Assembly: GCA_942491935.1 (NCBI GenBank)
Contig: CALOCZ010000066.1
Coordinates: 186,001 to 250,000 of the forward strand
Length of the DNA: 64,000 nt
Source of the DNA: JAGTVG01 sp942491935
GTDB taxonomy: Bacteria; Bacteroidota; Bacteroidia; Cytophagales; Cyclobacteriaceae
Reading direction: 5' to 3'
Part shown: positions 1-8,447 of the stretch, one piece after another
How positions within the stretch are numbered: position 1 is the first letter of the stretch
Layout of the letters: every line of letters starts with the position of its first letter
The notes under the pieces: generated by a model
The model's database searches: none
The model's input: only the letters and a program-made list of their open reading frames with translations
What the model was told of the DNA's origin: nothing
Position numbers and translations under genes: made by a program

Positions 1-174
1 CGAACTATTTGAAAAACCGGCCAGAACATGCTCAGTATCCAGTATGCCTGTAATGGTAAAAATCAAAACGGCCAGCAGGAAACTAACAGATGGCCTGAGT
101 ATCTCAAGATAAATCAAGGCAAAGCTCAGAGATAGAACAATTAGAACAAAATAAGGTTGAAATGCTTCTGTCAT
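1..174 (-). CDS. SLC13-type anion/sodium permease, N-terminal part (runs off the window)
   Basis: An open frame starts at an ATG read on the minus strand (172-174) and runs off the left edge, giving 58 residues without a stop. The N-terminus MTEAFQPYFVLIVLSL leads into one hydrophobic segment, a short charged turn (YLEILRP) and a second hydrophobic segment. It then reads GILDTEHVLAGFSNSS, which resembles the 'al.GFsN' motif near the start of SLC13/CitT-type permeases, many of which carry TrkA-C domains in Bacteroidota. I infer a cytoplasmic-membrane carrier for anions or dicarboxylates. Only the first tenth or so of the protein is visible, so the subfamily and substrate cannot be told. It starts 18 bases after the stop of amn on the same strand and may be co-transcribed with it. 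Confidence 0.6.
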   Translation of the reverse strand, partial: MTEAFQPYFVLIVLSLSFALIYLEILRPSVSFLLAVLIFTITGILDTEHVLAGFSNSS

Positions 175-192
175 GAACTATATTTAAAAAAA

Positions 193-966
193 TCACTCAA
201 ATTTCAGGTGCTTTACAGAATCACCGCTGAATATTAATTCTTTTAAAGCATCTATCCCAATCTGCAGGTGTAATTTTAGAAATTTATCGGATACTTTCTT
301 ATCACTTTCACTGGTTTTTACCCCATGTGGGATCATGGGATTGTCAGAAACGAGTAAAAGTGCGCCGCGTGGGATCCCGTTTTTAAAGCCTACTGTAAAT
401 AAAGTAGCAGTCTCCATGTCAACGGCCATGGCCCTTGCCATTCTCAGGTATGATTTGAACTGTTTATCATGTTCCCATACTCTTCTGTTGGTAGAGTAGA
501 CAGTTCCGGTCCAGTAATCGCAAGCATGTTTTTTAATCATTGACGAAACAGCTCTTTGTAGTTGAAATGAAGGCAAAGCAGGTATTTCCTTTGGCAAATA
601 CTCATTGCTTGTGCCTTCTCCACGAATCGCCGCTATTGGTAAGATGAGGTCTCCCAGTTTCGTCTTTCGTTTAAGACCTCCACATTTACCCAGGAAGAGC
701 ACCGCCCTTGGCCGTATTGCGATAAGGAGATCCATGATTGTTGCTGCCATGGCACTTCCCATACCGAAATTGATCAGGGAGATGTTTTCAGCTGTAACGG
801 TCTGCATAGGTCCCCCTTCACCCTGTATTTCTTTGCCGTGCACATCAGCAAAAACTTCCAGATAGGTGTGGAAATTGGTTAACAATATATATTTCCCAAA
901 ATCTTTAAGAGATGTGCCGGTATATCTTGGTAGCCAGTCTTTGACGATCTCCAATCTCGTTTTCAT
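193..966 (-). CDS. amn: AMP nucleosidase (short Bacteroidota form)
   Basis: The 257-residue protein belongs to the nucleoside phosphorylase/uridine phosphorylase fold. It carries FLGKCGG near residue 91, the ribose-binding signature VDMETA near 182 and SDNPM near 207. The length and the 'DMETAT' context fit the short AMP nucleosidase group, which hydrolyses AMP to adenine and ribose 5-phosphate in the cytosol. It lacks the extra N-terminal domain of the long enterobacterial Amn. The ATG gives MKTRLEIVKDWL, a usual start for this group. A related nucleoside phosphorylase activity cannot be fully excluded from sequence. The downstream gene on the same strand is a permease start. Confidence 0.85.
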   Translation of the reverse strand: MKTRLEIVKDWLPRYTGTSLKDFGKYILLTNFHTYLEVFADVHGKEIQGEGGPMQTVTAENISLINFGMGSAMAATIMDLLIAIRPRAVLFLGKCGGLKRKTKLGDLILPIAAIRGEGTSNEYLPKEIPALPSFQLQRAVSSMIKKHACDYWTGTVYSTNRRVWEHDKQFKSYLRMARAMAVDMETATLFTVGFKNGIPRGALLLVSDNPMIPHGVKTSESDKKVSDKFLKLHLQIGIDALKELIFSGDSVKHLKFE

Positions 967-1091
967 ATGTTTATATTAGATAATCAATGGTTAATCGGAA
1001 CTTTTCGGGATTAAATTAATCATTTTCTTGAGATGTTAATGATTATTTTAATCATATTGGTTTCATAGATATTATTTAGGAATTTTAGGCA

Positions 1092-1538
1092 ATGAATAAA
1101 AAATTGAACTTTCCTTCATTTAAATTTCGAATTGAAAAGATTGAGAACAAATTAATGATTTTTGATGTATTACGGAAAAAAAGTGTAAGATTAACTCCGG
1201 AGGAATGGGTGAGGCAGCATTTAATCAGGTATCTAATTGAAATACGGCACTATCCGAAATCAATGATTAAAGTCGAATCAGGACTTAAATACAATACCCT
1301 ATTGAAGCGTTCAGATGTATTGATTTTCGATCAGGCCGGTAGCCCATTCATGGTGATTGAGTGCAAATCTCCAGAAACGAAACTGGATGATAAAGTTATC
1401 CATCAGGTTGCCGCCTATAGCCGGTCTCTACAAGTCAGATATATAGGAATAAGCAATGGCCTGAATCACTTTTGCTGGAAAATAGATCAGAAAAATCGCT
1501 CAACAGTGAGTTTAGATGATTTTCCGGAATATTCATAA
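1092..1538 (+). CDS. Orphan type I restriction HsdR N-terminal-like domain protein
   Basis: This 148-residue protein consists of little more than an HsdR N-terminal-type nuclease fold. A PD-(D/E)xK arrangement is visible: Asp75 in RSDVLIFD, then Glu90-Cys-Lys92 in VIECKSP. The EEWVRQHLIRYLIE helix before it is typical of this family (HSDR_N_2). There is no helicase part and no hsdM or hsdS gene nearby, so it is not a working type I restriction enzyme. Stand-alone copies are common in Bacteroidota chromosomes and their role is not known to me. It stands alone on the plus strand between two minus-strand operons. Confidence 0.8.
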   Translation: MNKKLNFPSFKFRIEKIENKLMIFDVLRKKSVRLTPEEWVRQHLIRYLIEIRHYPKSMIKVESGLKYNTLLKRSDVLIFDQAGSPFMVIECKSPETKLDDKVIHQVAAYSRSLQVRYIGISNGLNHFCWKIDQKNRSTVSLDDFPEYS

Positions 1539-1645
1539 TTAACAATAGCCTCTTTATTAAATCTCTGCATAAAATCTTGCTTTCTCAATCATCCTTAAGA
1601 TTAAATCATAAAATCTTCAAAAAAGCAATCCAGTTCAAAGTTCCA

Positions 1646-2986
1646 TTAAAGTAAAAAACTTAGTAAAATACCAGCTGCCACTGCCGATCCAATAACGCCT
1701 GATACATTAGGTGCCATCGCGTGCATCAGAAGGTGGTTCGTCGAATCTGCCTTTAGCCCCTCATGTTGAACAACCCTCGCACTGTCTGGAACCGCGGAGA
1801 CTCCTGCTGCACCGATTAATGGATTAAGTTTATTATCCCCTTTTAAGAATAGATTCATAAACTTGGCAAATAATAGTCCTCCAGCCGTTGCGATCATAAA
1901 TGACAGTGCACCCAGTGCAAAGATCAGTAGCGAATCCGGTGTAAGGAATACGTCAGCTTGAGTTGATGCACCGACTGTGATGCCGAGTAGTATGGTAACT
2001 ATATCAATCAGCGAATTCTTAGCAGTATCTGCCAATCTGTTTGTCCTGGTTGATTCTTTCAGAAGGTTTCCAAAAAAGAGCATTCCCAATAATGGCAGTG
2101 CATTAGGAGAAATAAACCCTGTAAGTAACAAGCCTATAACTGGGAAAAGAATTTTTTCTGTTTTCGAAACAGCTCTTGGCGGTTTCATTCTAATCTTACG
2201 TTCTTTGTTGTTAGTTAATAAACGCATGATTGGCGGTTGAATAACCGGAACCAGGGCCATATAAGAGTAGGCTGCAATTGCAATAGGGCCAATTAAGTTT
2301 TTAACAGTGGTGCCATCGGGAAGCAAATTAATTCCATTAGCCAGACGGGATGATATAAAAATGGCTGTTGGGCCATCAGCACCTCCGATAATGCCAATTG
2401 CACCAGCCTCGGGAGGTGCAAATCCAAGCATTAAAGCCCCCAGGAATGTTAAAAATATTCCAACCTGGGCGGCTGCACCAAGAAGCATTAAACGCGGATT
2501 AGAGATTAGCGAAGAAAAATCCGTCATGGCACCGATCCCAAGAAATATCAATGGTGGATAAATACCTTTTACGACACCATAATATAGATAATTAAAAACA
2601 CTGCCTTCCTCATAAATACCAATTTGAAATCCTGGAACGAATGGAATGTTCCCGATGATAATCCCGGTGCCAATTGGAATGAGTAACAAGGGTTCGTAGT
2701 TATACTCAATGGCAATAATTATAAAGAATAATCCGACAATGAGCATAGCAATATGCCCGAAAGTAGCATTAGCAAAACCTGTATAACTGAAGAAATTCTT
2801 AATACCCTGCAATGCCCCACTGGGCTTTTTGCCTTCTGTAAGGTCGTCTGATCCCTGGTCAGCACTCATTTCAGTTTTGGTAAGCTCAGTTTTACTTGTT
2901 GAAGCCGGATGGTCAGCACTAACAAAAGATAATCGCACCAGCGATAGAATAGCGATGATCCCTAAAACGGTAAATAGCTTTCTCAT
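1646..2986 (-). CDS. mmdB: Sodium-translocating decarboxylase, beta subunit (OadB/MmdB family)
   Basis: This 446-residue polytopic membrane protein is the carboxybiotin decarboxylase that couples CO2 release to Na+ export. Family landmarks are IGGADGPTAIFIS near residue 200, FGNLLKES near 306 and the C-terminal NHLLMHAMAPNVSG segment. It has about ten hydrophobic segments. The first 90 residues are unusual: a signal-like stretch (MRKLFTVLGIIAILSLVRL), then a polar linker rich in Thr, Lys and Asp, before the usual first membrane helix near residue 75. It ends a four-gene minus-strand operon (alpha, gamma, biotin carrier, beta) and starts 6 bases after the biotin carrier gene. Methylmalonyl-CoA rather than oxaloacetate is the likely substrate because of the alpha subunit. 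Confidence 0.9.
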   Translation of the reverse strand: MRKLFTVLGIIAILSLVRLSFVSADHPASTSKTELTKTEMSADQGSDDLTEGKKPSGALQGIKNFFSYTGFANATFGHIAMLIVGLFFIIIAIEYNYEPLLLIPIGTGIIIGNIPFVPGFQIGIYEEGSVFNYLYYGVVKGIYPPLIFLGIGAMTDFSSLISNPRLMLLGAAAQVGIFLTFLGALMLGFAPPEAGAIGIIGGADGPTAIFISSRLANGINLLPDGTTVKNLIGPIAIAAYSYMALVPVIQPPIMRLLTNNKERKIRMKPPRAVSKTEKILFPVIGLLLTGFISPNALPLLGMLFFGNLLKESTRTNRLADTAKNSLIDIVTILLGITVGASTQADVFLTPDSLLIFALGALSFMIATAGGLLFAKFMNLFLKGDNKLNPLIGAAGVSAVPDSARVVQHEGLKADSTNHLLMHAMAPNVSGVIGSAVAAGILLSFLL

Positions 2987-2992
2987 TTCTTC

Positions 2993-3412
2993 TTATTCGA
3001 TTTCAATTAATAGATCACCTTGAAGCACGGAATCTCCTTCTTTAACGAGGATCTTTTTAACCACTCCTTCTTTTTCAGCAAGAATATTATTTTCCATTTT
3101 CATAGCCTCCATGATTAGAACAGCATCCCCTTTCTTGACCAAATCACCTTCCTTGACAATTACTTTAAAAATAGTCCCAGGTAATGGTGCGGTGATCTTG
3201 CTTAATCCTGATCCTTTCATTATCTCTTCAGGGGCTTTTGGTGAAGGTCTTTCTGGTCTTATCAGTTTTGGAGTCTTAGTGGTTTTGATCTCCTGCTCCA
3301 TTTCTACAGTGTAGGGTGTTCCATTAAGCTCAATTTCAGCAATATTATCTTCGAACGATTTTATGTTCACCGTATACTTATTGCCACTGATTGTGAATTT
3401 GTATGTTTTCAT
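2993..3412 (-). CDS. mmdC: Biotin carboxyl carrier protein of the decarboxylase
   Basis: The 139-residue protein ends in a biotinyl domain (about residues 70-139) with the attachment motif EAMKMEN, placing the biotinylated lysine at residue 105. A Pro/Lys/Glu-rich hinge (about 45-68) precedes it, and the N-terminal 40 residues form a small beta-rich module (KFTISGNKYTVNIKSF) often seen in Bacteroidota carriers. The domain would swing between the carboxyltransferase subunit and the membrane decarboxylase. The gene lies between the gamma and beta subunit genes of the same operon, 84 bases after the gamma stop and 6 bases before the beta start. Confidence 0.92.
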   Translation of the reverse strand: MKTYKFTISGNKYTVNIKSFEDNIAEIELNGTPYTVEMEQEIKTTKTPKLIRPERPSPKAPEEIMKGSGLSKITAPLPGTIFKVIVKEGDLVKKGDAVLIMEAMKMENNILAEKEGVVKKILVKEGDSVLQGDLLIEIE

Positions 3413-3496
3413 TTGAACTTCAGTATAATTTTATCGGTATCTTGTTTTTAGTAAATGATGATATCATCTCATTTATTATTATCCCGGGCATTTCAG

Positions 3497-3868
3497 TTAA
3501 AATCTTCTGTTTAATCCTCTGGTGATGCCGTAGATCTTTGAACTCCAGGGAGAATAGCTCTTTGATATTTTCCGGATAGTAATTATCGGATCCTCTTCAT
3601 CATGCATTTCATTGAAAAACATGAATATAGCGGTTCCAATAGCAGCATTGGCCTCTCCGGATAAATGATCTAAGGAAGCAATTAGAGCAGCTTCTTTACC
3701 CTTCTTCTTTAATGCCCGCCTTTTTTGGTAAGCCAGAAGTTTTGGCACGGTATTGAAAACAGCAGCCAGCAGTACCAAGGCCAGAAATACAATAAGATAT
3801 CCTACCAGGGTTATCACCAAGCCGTCACTTAGAAAGTAGTCCCAATTTATTTCAGCTAGAATCATCAT
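3497..3868 (-). CDS. mmdD: OadG-like gamma subunit of the decarboxylase
   Basis: The 123-residue protein has one membrane helix near residues 15-40 (LVITLVGYLIVFLALVLLA) followed by a basic stretch (YQKRRALKKKGK) and a soluble tail. This layout matches OadG/MmdD gamma chains, which hold the membrane and soluble parts together. Sequence similarity in this family is low, so the call leans on topology and on position: it starts 10 bases after the alpha subunit gene and precedes the biotin carrier. The tail SPWSSKIYGITRGLNRRF is like other Bacteroidota gamma chains. The double Met start leaves two equally good starts one codon apart. Confidence 0.8.
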   Translation of the reverse strand: MMILAEINWDYFLSDGLVITLVGYLIVFLALVLLAAVFNTVPKLLAYQKRRALKKKGKEAALIASLDHLSGEANAAIGTAIFMFFNEMHDEEDPIITIRKISKSYSPWSSKIYGITRGLNRRF

Positions 3869-3878
3869 ATTAATCAGA

Positions 3879-5438
3879 TTATAATGGAATGTTTGAGTGT
3901 TTTTTAGGTGGATTAAAGTCCTTTTTGGTCGAGAGGATCTTTAATCCCCGAATAATCCTGAACCTGGTATTCCTGGGTTCAATAATATCGTCGATAAATC
4001 CATATTTGGCAGCCTGGTATGGATTTGCAAAATTTTCGATATATTCTTCTTCTTTTTCAGAAATGAATTTTTTCCGTTCTTCCTTGTCGGCTATTTCACG
4101 TAATTTTTTTCCTTCCAATACTTCAACGGCCCCTTTTGCACCCATAACTGCTATTTCAGCAGATGGCCAGGCATAATTCAGGTCACCTCTTAACTGCTTG
4201 CAACTCATTACATCATGGGCTCCGCCATAAGATTTCCTCAATGTGATTGTGATTTTTGGTACAGTCGCCTCACCATAGGCAAATAACAATTTCGCACCAT
4301 GGATGATGATACCGCCCATCTCCTGTGCACTGCCCGGTAAAAATCCCGGAACATCTACCAGGGTAATGATAGGGATGTTGAATGCGTCGCAAAAACGAAC
4401 GAAACGGGCAGCTTTTCTTGAAGCATCAATGTCAAGAACACCAGCTAAATAATTGGGTTGATTGGCTACGATGCCAACGGGCATTCCATTAAACCTGGCA
4501 AAGCCGATAATAATGTTCTTGGCATAGTTCCTTTGTATCTCTAAGAACTCATGCTCGTCTGTAATGGCATGAATCACATCCTTGACATCATATGGTTTGT
4601 TTGGATTTTCCGGAATTAATTCGTTCAATTCATCTTCAAGCCTGTCGATGGGATCCTTTGTTTCAATAATCGGTGGTTCTTCAAGGTTATTTGAAGGGAT
4701 GTAACTCATCATTTTTCGGATCAGGAGTAAGCCCTCTTCCTCTGTTTCAACCATGAAATGGGAAATTCCAGATTTAGTTGAATGTACATTCGCTCCTCCA
4801 AGATCTTCTATCGAAATATCTTCACCTGTTACAGTTTTAACTACCTTAGGTCCGGTAACAAACATATAACTTGATTTTTCGCTCATAATAATAAAATCAG
4901 TCAATGCAGGAGAATATACGGCACCTCCAGCACATGGTCCAAAAATTGCAGAGATCTGAGGTATTACACCTGATGACAAAATATTCCTCTGAAATATCTC
5001 AGCATACCCGGCCAGACTTCGAACGCCTTCCTGTATCCTTGCACCACCGCTGTCATTAAGGCCAATTACCGGTGCCCCAACCTGCATGGCCTGGTCCATT
5101 ATTTTGCATATTTTCTGAGCGAACATTTCAGAAAGGCTTCCACCAAAAACAGTAAAATCCTGCGAAAATACATAAACAAGTCTGCCATCAATTGTACCGT
5201 GCCCGGTAACTACCCCATCAGACAGGAATTTCTGATCCCACATACCAAATGATTTTGTTCTGTGAGTAACGAACATATCGTACTCCTCAAAACTAGCTTC
5301 ATCCATTAATAGCAGGATTCTCTCTCTGGCTGTTAATTTGCCTTTCTGATGTTGGTTTTCAATACGTTTTTCACCTCCACCCATTCGGGCCTCAGCACGT
5401 TTTTCAATTAACTCATTAATTTTCTCCTGATTAGTCAT
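3879..5438 (-). CDS. mmdA: Methylmalonyl-CoA decarboxylase alpha / acyl-CoA carboxyltransferase subunit
   Basis: The 519-residue protein has the two crotonase-fold halves of carboxyltransferases. The N-half oxyanion region reads IGLNDSGGARIQEGV followed by GPCAGGAVYSP. The C-half has VDVPGFLPGSAQEMGGII and later YGGAHDVMSCKQL. The length and the TARERILLLMDEASFEEYD start are usual for the beta subunit of propionyl-CoA carboxylase and for MmdA, which moves the carboxyl group from methylmalonyl-CoA to biotin. It lies in an operon with a membrane beta subunit and OadG, and no biotin carboxylase is seen. I therefore infer the decarboxylating sodium-pump enzyme rather than an ATP-driven carboxylase. 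It is the first gene of the operon; 263 bases without a gene lie upstream. Confidence 0.92.
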   Translation of the reverse strand: MTNQEKINELIEKRAEARMGGGEKRIENQHQKGKLTARERILLLMDEASFEEYDMFVTHRTKSFGMWDQKFLSDGVVTGHGTIDGRLVYVFSQDFTVFGGSLSEMFAQKICKIMDQAMQVGAPVIGLNDSGGARIQEGVRSLAGYAEIFQRNILSSGVIPQISAIFGPCAGGAVYSPALTDFIIMSEKSSYMFVTGPKVVKTVTGEDISIEDLGGANVHSTKSGISHFMVETEEEGLLLIRKMMSYIPSNNLEEPPIIETKDPIDRLEDELNELIPENPNKPYDVKDVIHAITDEHEFLEIQRNYAKNIIIGFARFNGMPVGIVANQPNYLAGVLDIDASRKAARFVRFCDAFNIPIITLVDVPGFLPGSAQEMGGIIIHGAKLLFAYGEATVPKITITLRKSYGGAHDVMSCKQLRGDLNYAWPSAEIAVMGAKGAVEVLEGKKLREIADKEERKKFISEKEEEYIENFANPYQAAKYGFIDDIIEPRNTRFRIIRGLKILSTKKDFNPPKKHSNIPL

Positions 5439-5701
5439 TGCTAATAATTATTTATAAATAAATAGGCTATCTTAATTTTCCGGATAATAATTGAAGATTA
5501 TAAGATATAGTTGTAACATAATCCTTGAAAAAAGGTGCATTATTTTGTCACAAAAATACTAATATAATATTTTCAAAGTATGATAATTATCACTTAATCT
5601 GCGAATGGAATATTAAAATTAAACAAAATAAATTGAAGCATGATAAATTCTTTCTTCATTTAATTATTAAGTATTTTATGGGCAGAATAACAGGGGCAGG
5701 A

Positions 5702-6151
5702 TTAATGATTTTGGCAATTCCTTAGCATCTCAGAAACCTGATTAGGGCTGAATATTCTATCTTCCTCACTCCAATTTCCATATAAATATGTCATTAACTC
5801 GGCAATCTCGAGATTTGAAAGATCAGTATTGGCTGGCATGGGTTGGTTGAAAGAAATTCCATTCACAAATATTTCACCACTCTGGCCATTACGAACAATA
5901 CAAATAGTCCTTACAGGGTCTGCACGAAAATAATCAGATCCGTTAATTGGAGGATATAACCTTGCCAGACCGGAACCGTCCTTTTGATGACAGTTACTGC
6001 AATTATTCAGATATATTTGCCTGCCATTATTAAAATATTGCCGGTATTTTATTTTTGAGGCATATGAACCTTCATCTCCTGATTTTTTTCCGCAAGAACC
6101 CAGATGAATTATTGGAATAAAGACAAGAAATATAATGGATCTATAGACCAT
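5702..6151 (-). CDS. Lipoprotein c-type cytochrome
   Basis: The 149-residue protein starts with a lipoprotein signal peptide; the lipobox is HLGSC, with the modified cysteine at residue 20. A single heme c site CSNCH lies at 51-55 and a likely axial Met at about 105 in FNQPMPANT, the usual class I cytochrome c spacing. It should sit on the periplasmic side of a membrane as an electron carrier. Its start lies inside the end of the SCO gene with an 11-base overlap, so the two are translated together. That pairing points to cytochrome oxidase or another copper/heme respiratory step. The exact redox partner is not visible. Confidence 0.87.
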   Translation of the reverse strand: MVYRSIIFLVFIPIIHLGSCGKKSGDEGSYASKIKYRQYFNNGRQIYLNNCSNCHQKDGSGLARLYPPINGSDYFRADPVRTICIVRNGQSGEIFVNGISFNQPMPANTDLSNLEIAELMTYLYGNWSEEDRIFSPNQVSEMLRNCQNH

Positions 6152-6791
6152 ATTCGCTTAAAAGCTTAGGAATATCAGAGATAAGCCTGTCAACCTGATC
6201 TTCCTTAGTCCCATCGTACAATCCTCTGATGTGCCGGTCCGGATCAACAAGTATAAAAGCACCGCTATGGAGGTATCCCCCGGGTTCATTTTCATCTTCC
6301 ATTGCCGTGACCATATAACTGTTTTGACCAACCTCATAAATATATTCCTTTTGTCCGGTCACAAAGTGCCATTTTTTGCTCGACACACCAAGACGTTCTG
6401 CAAAATCGTGAAGCAAAGCAACGGTGTCATAATCAGGATCAATTGTGTGTGAAAGAAAGAGGATCCCGTCATTATATTTGAATTGTTCATACACCCTCAA
6501 CATTTGTGTTTTCATGATCGGGCAAATAGTAGGACAGGTAGTGAAGAAAAAGTCGGCCACATAGATCTTATTTTTAAAAGTATTGTTTGTTACCTCCATC
6601 GAATCCTGGTTGGTGAATTTAAAGTCATCAATTCTATGGTAAATGGTATCAATTTTTACAGTTCCATTAACTGTTCTTTCCTGAATACTTTTGCGACCGA
6701 GTATTGGAAGTTTCTTATTGTTTGGCTCCGAGCATCCTGTGATAAAGAGAAACAGAATACTGAATAATATTTGCACAAGTTTATTGATCAT
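6141..6791 (-). CDS. SCO1/SenC-type copper chaperone lipoprotein
   Basis: The 216-residue protein has a lipoprotein signal (LFLFITGC, Cys20) and a thioredoxin-like SCO domain. The copper-binding pair is CPTIC (Cys86, Cys90), and the third ligand is His175 in GGYLHSG. The HTIDPDYDTVALL segment after beta strand two is also typical. SCO proteins deliver copper or reduce thiols during CuA-site assembly in cytochrome c oxidase. It overlaps the following cytochrome c gene by 11 bases and is the first gene of the pair. A TAaaTTTG box lies about 50 bases upstream. Confidence 0.9.
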   Translation of the reverse strand: MINKLVQILFSILFLFITGCSEPNNKKLPILGRKSIQERTVNGTVKIDTIYHRIDDFKFTNQDSMEVTNNTFKNKIYVADFFFTTCPTICPIMKTQMLRVYEQFKYNDGILFLSHTIDPDYDTVALLHDFAERLGVSSKKWHFVTGQKEYIYEVGQNSYMVTAMEDENEPGGYLHSGAFILVDPDRHIRGLYDGTKEDQVDRLISDIPKLLSEYGL

Positions 6792-6840
6792 TTCTAGATA
6801 AGAATTTAGACTGGATTTAATGATTTAGATTTTCCACATA

Positions 6841-6848
6841 CAAATTTA
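6841..6848 (-). promoter_or_regulatory. Candidate -7 box (TAaaTTTG) for the SCO/cytochrome c pair
   Basis: Read on the minus strand the eight bases are TAAATTTG, matching the Bacteroidota -7 consensus TAnnTTTG, about 50 bases before the SCO start. No clear TTG element is seen at the expected distance upstream, so this is a half match only. Confidence 0.35.
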
Positions 6849-6863
6849 TTCATATTTGTAATT

Positions 6864-6879
6864 CCCAGGCTATCCTGGG
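6864..6879. repeat. Short perfect inverted repeat at the end of the MOSC gene
   Basis: CCCAGG, a four-base loop CTAT and CCTGGG form a perfect six-base-pair hairpin overlapping the MOSC stop codon. No T-run follows on either strand, so it is at best a weak terminator or mRNA-end structure. Confidence 0.3.
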
Positions 6880-7679
6880 TTATAAATTGATGTCGGATAA
6901 AGAATATCACCAATTTTCAAAAGTCCTTCCTTCAGGCAGATCAGATTCTGACCAAAAAAAATATTCTGGCCAATTTTCCGGTATTTTGAAAGAGTTTTTA
7001 AAGGTTCCTTCGATCTTTTCCCTGTTAACTGGTCTGTAGTGGTGATTACACATCTCGAACAAGGCTTCACCCTTTTAAATATAGCTTCTCCAATTTGAAA
7101 GACATCTAGCTCATCCTCTTCAAAAGGCACATCCGTTGAGATTACAAGATTGGGCCTGAAGCGATCCATGGGAACCGGAATTTCCAGCTTTTTATTCAAA
7201 TCCTCAAGTGATCCGGTACCGATGATCAAGTAGGGAAAACCATCGGCATAGCTGACCAGTTCATTGTTTACAGCATATTTATTTTGAACAGGCCTCATAG
7301 TGTCCTCATCCATCAGGATTAAATTGCATTCCCGGTTTAATTGATCTGAGAACCATCTGTTGTATTGATCTTTTGCTTCAGGAGCAGTCAACCGGTCATC
7401 CCATACGGTAACTTTCCTGGATTTTTTTGATATCGGATTAAAAGGGATAAGTATCTCTTCCCCCTCATGCTGTACCAGAAATCCGCCGTCCTCAATTGAC
7501 AGATTAAATCTAGCCATTTCCGGGACATTGCGTTGAGACAGAAAATTTCCCATCGCATCTGTAAGCATCATCCTTCTATCAAATTTTAGTCCCCTGATAC
7601 GAGCTTCAGACACCTTTATTGATATTTTCCCTAAGGATTTAATTGGATAAATAATTATTTCTTCCAGCCTTATGTTCAC
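6870..7679 (-). CDS. MOSC domain protein (YcbX/mARC-like, without ferredoxin domain)
   Basis: The 269-residue protein has the MOSC N-terminal beta-barrel (about 1-120, with YPIKSLGKIS and GLKFDRRMMLTD) followed by the MOSC domain (about 125-265). RFRPNLVI near residue 173 and CSRCVITTTDQ near 207 are characteristic. The second cysteine, Cys210, is the position that binds the molybdenum cofactor in mARC/YcbX proteins. It probably reduces N-hydroxylated compounds using molybdopterin. Unlike E. coli YcbX there is no C-terminal 2Fe-2S domain, so electrons must come from a separate partner, which is not seen here. Confidence 0.88.
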   Translation of the reverse strand: MNIRLEEIIIYPIKSLGKISIKVSEARIRGLKFDRRMMLTDAMGNFLSQRNVPEMARFNLSIEDGGFLVQHEGEEILIPFNPISKKSRKVTVWDDRLTAPEAKDQYNRWFSDQLNRECNLILMDEDTMRPVQNKYAVNNELVSYADGFPYLIIGTGSLEDLNKKLEIPVPMDRFRPNLVISTDVPFEEDELDVFQIGEAIFKRVKPCSRCVITTTDQLTGKRSKEPLKTLSKYRKIGQNIFFGQNLICLKEGLLKIGDILYPTSIYNPG

Positions 7680-7778
7680 GTATTTTTTTAATAATTTTTT
7701 AAATGAATTAAATCAAGGAATGTATTTTTTATCTTAGATAAAAATATTATTTCACATCAAATTAAGTATTTTAATTCA

Positions 7779-8447
7779 ATGATGGCAGATATTGGAGTCA
7801 TATTTGACATGGATGGGGTAATAATGGATAACAATCCCTTTCATGAGAAAGCCTGGAGGACTTTTTGCGAAATCCACAAGGTACCACTTACTGATGACGA
7901 ACTCCACAGATACGTGTTTGGACGAATTGCTAAAGACACCATTGATTACATATTTAAAAAGGACCATTTACAGGAGGAAGTTGACAAGTACGTAAATGAG
8001 AAGGAGGAGGTATACAGAAAAATGTATAAGAATAAAATTGAGATAGTTCCGGGGTTACAAAATTTTCTAAACGAATTAAAAGAAAATGGAGTCCCTGTTG
8101 CTATTGCAACTTCAGCACCGCGGGATAATGTAGAATTTGTATTTAAGTATTTACCCATTCGAAATTATTTTAAATTTATCCTTGACGCCTCAGATATAAA
8201 AAATGGAAAACCCGATCCGGAGATTTACTTGAAATCAATTTCAAAACTTGGACTTGAGCCGCGGCAATGTATTGTTTTTGAAGATTCATTATCGGGAGTT
8301 CAATCCGCTTTTGAAGCCGGTGCTCACGTAATTGCTGTTTCGACAACACATAAACCTGAAGAATTCAAAAATGTAGACGGAACCGTCAAGAATTTCAAGA
8401 ATATTACTTATAAAAAATTATTATCCCTAATTACAGAAAAGAAATGA
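7779..8447 (+). CDS. HAD-superfamily phosphatase/phosphomutase (beta-PGM-like)
   Basis: This 222-residue protein has all four HAD motifs: DMDGVIMD with nucleophile Asp10 and acid/base Asp12, ATSAP near 113, the conserved lysine in NGKPDPEIY, and VFEDSLSG near 168. The alpha-helical cap between motifs I and II matches the beta-phosphoglucomutase/Gph-type subfamily. It should act on a small phosphorylated metabolite in the cytosol; the substrate cannot be read from sequence. The stop overlaps the start of the next gene (ATGA), so it is translationally coupled to the M42 peptidase. The first of two adjacent ATG codons is taken as the start. Confidence 0.87.
   Translation: MMADIGVIFDMDGVIMDNNPFHEKAWRTFCEIHKVPLTDDELHRYVFGRIAKDTIDYIFKKDHLQEEVDKYVNEKEEVYRKMYKNKIEIVPGLQNFLNELKENGVPVAIATSAPRDNVEFVFKYLPIRNYFKFILDASDIKNGKPDPEIYLKSISKLGLEPRQCIVFEDSLSGVQSAFEAGAHVIAVSTTHKPEEFKNVDGTVKNFKNITYKKLLSLITEKK

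Noticed and set aside
5525..5725. Short plus-strand frame of 66 codons in the gap before the decarboxylase operon
   Set aside because: A/T-rich, lysine- and isoleucine-rich, no homology signal, and it ends inside the cytochrome c gene on the other strand.
6864..6879. Hairpin as a true terminator of the MOSC gene
   Set aside because: The stem is perfect, but no T-run follows on the minus strand, so I list it only as an inverted repeat.
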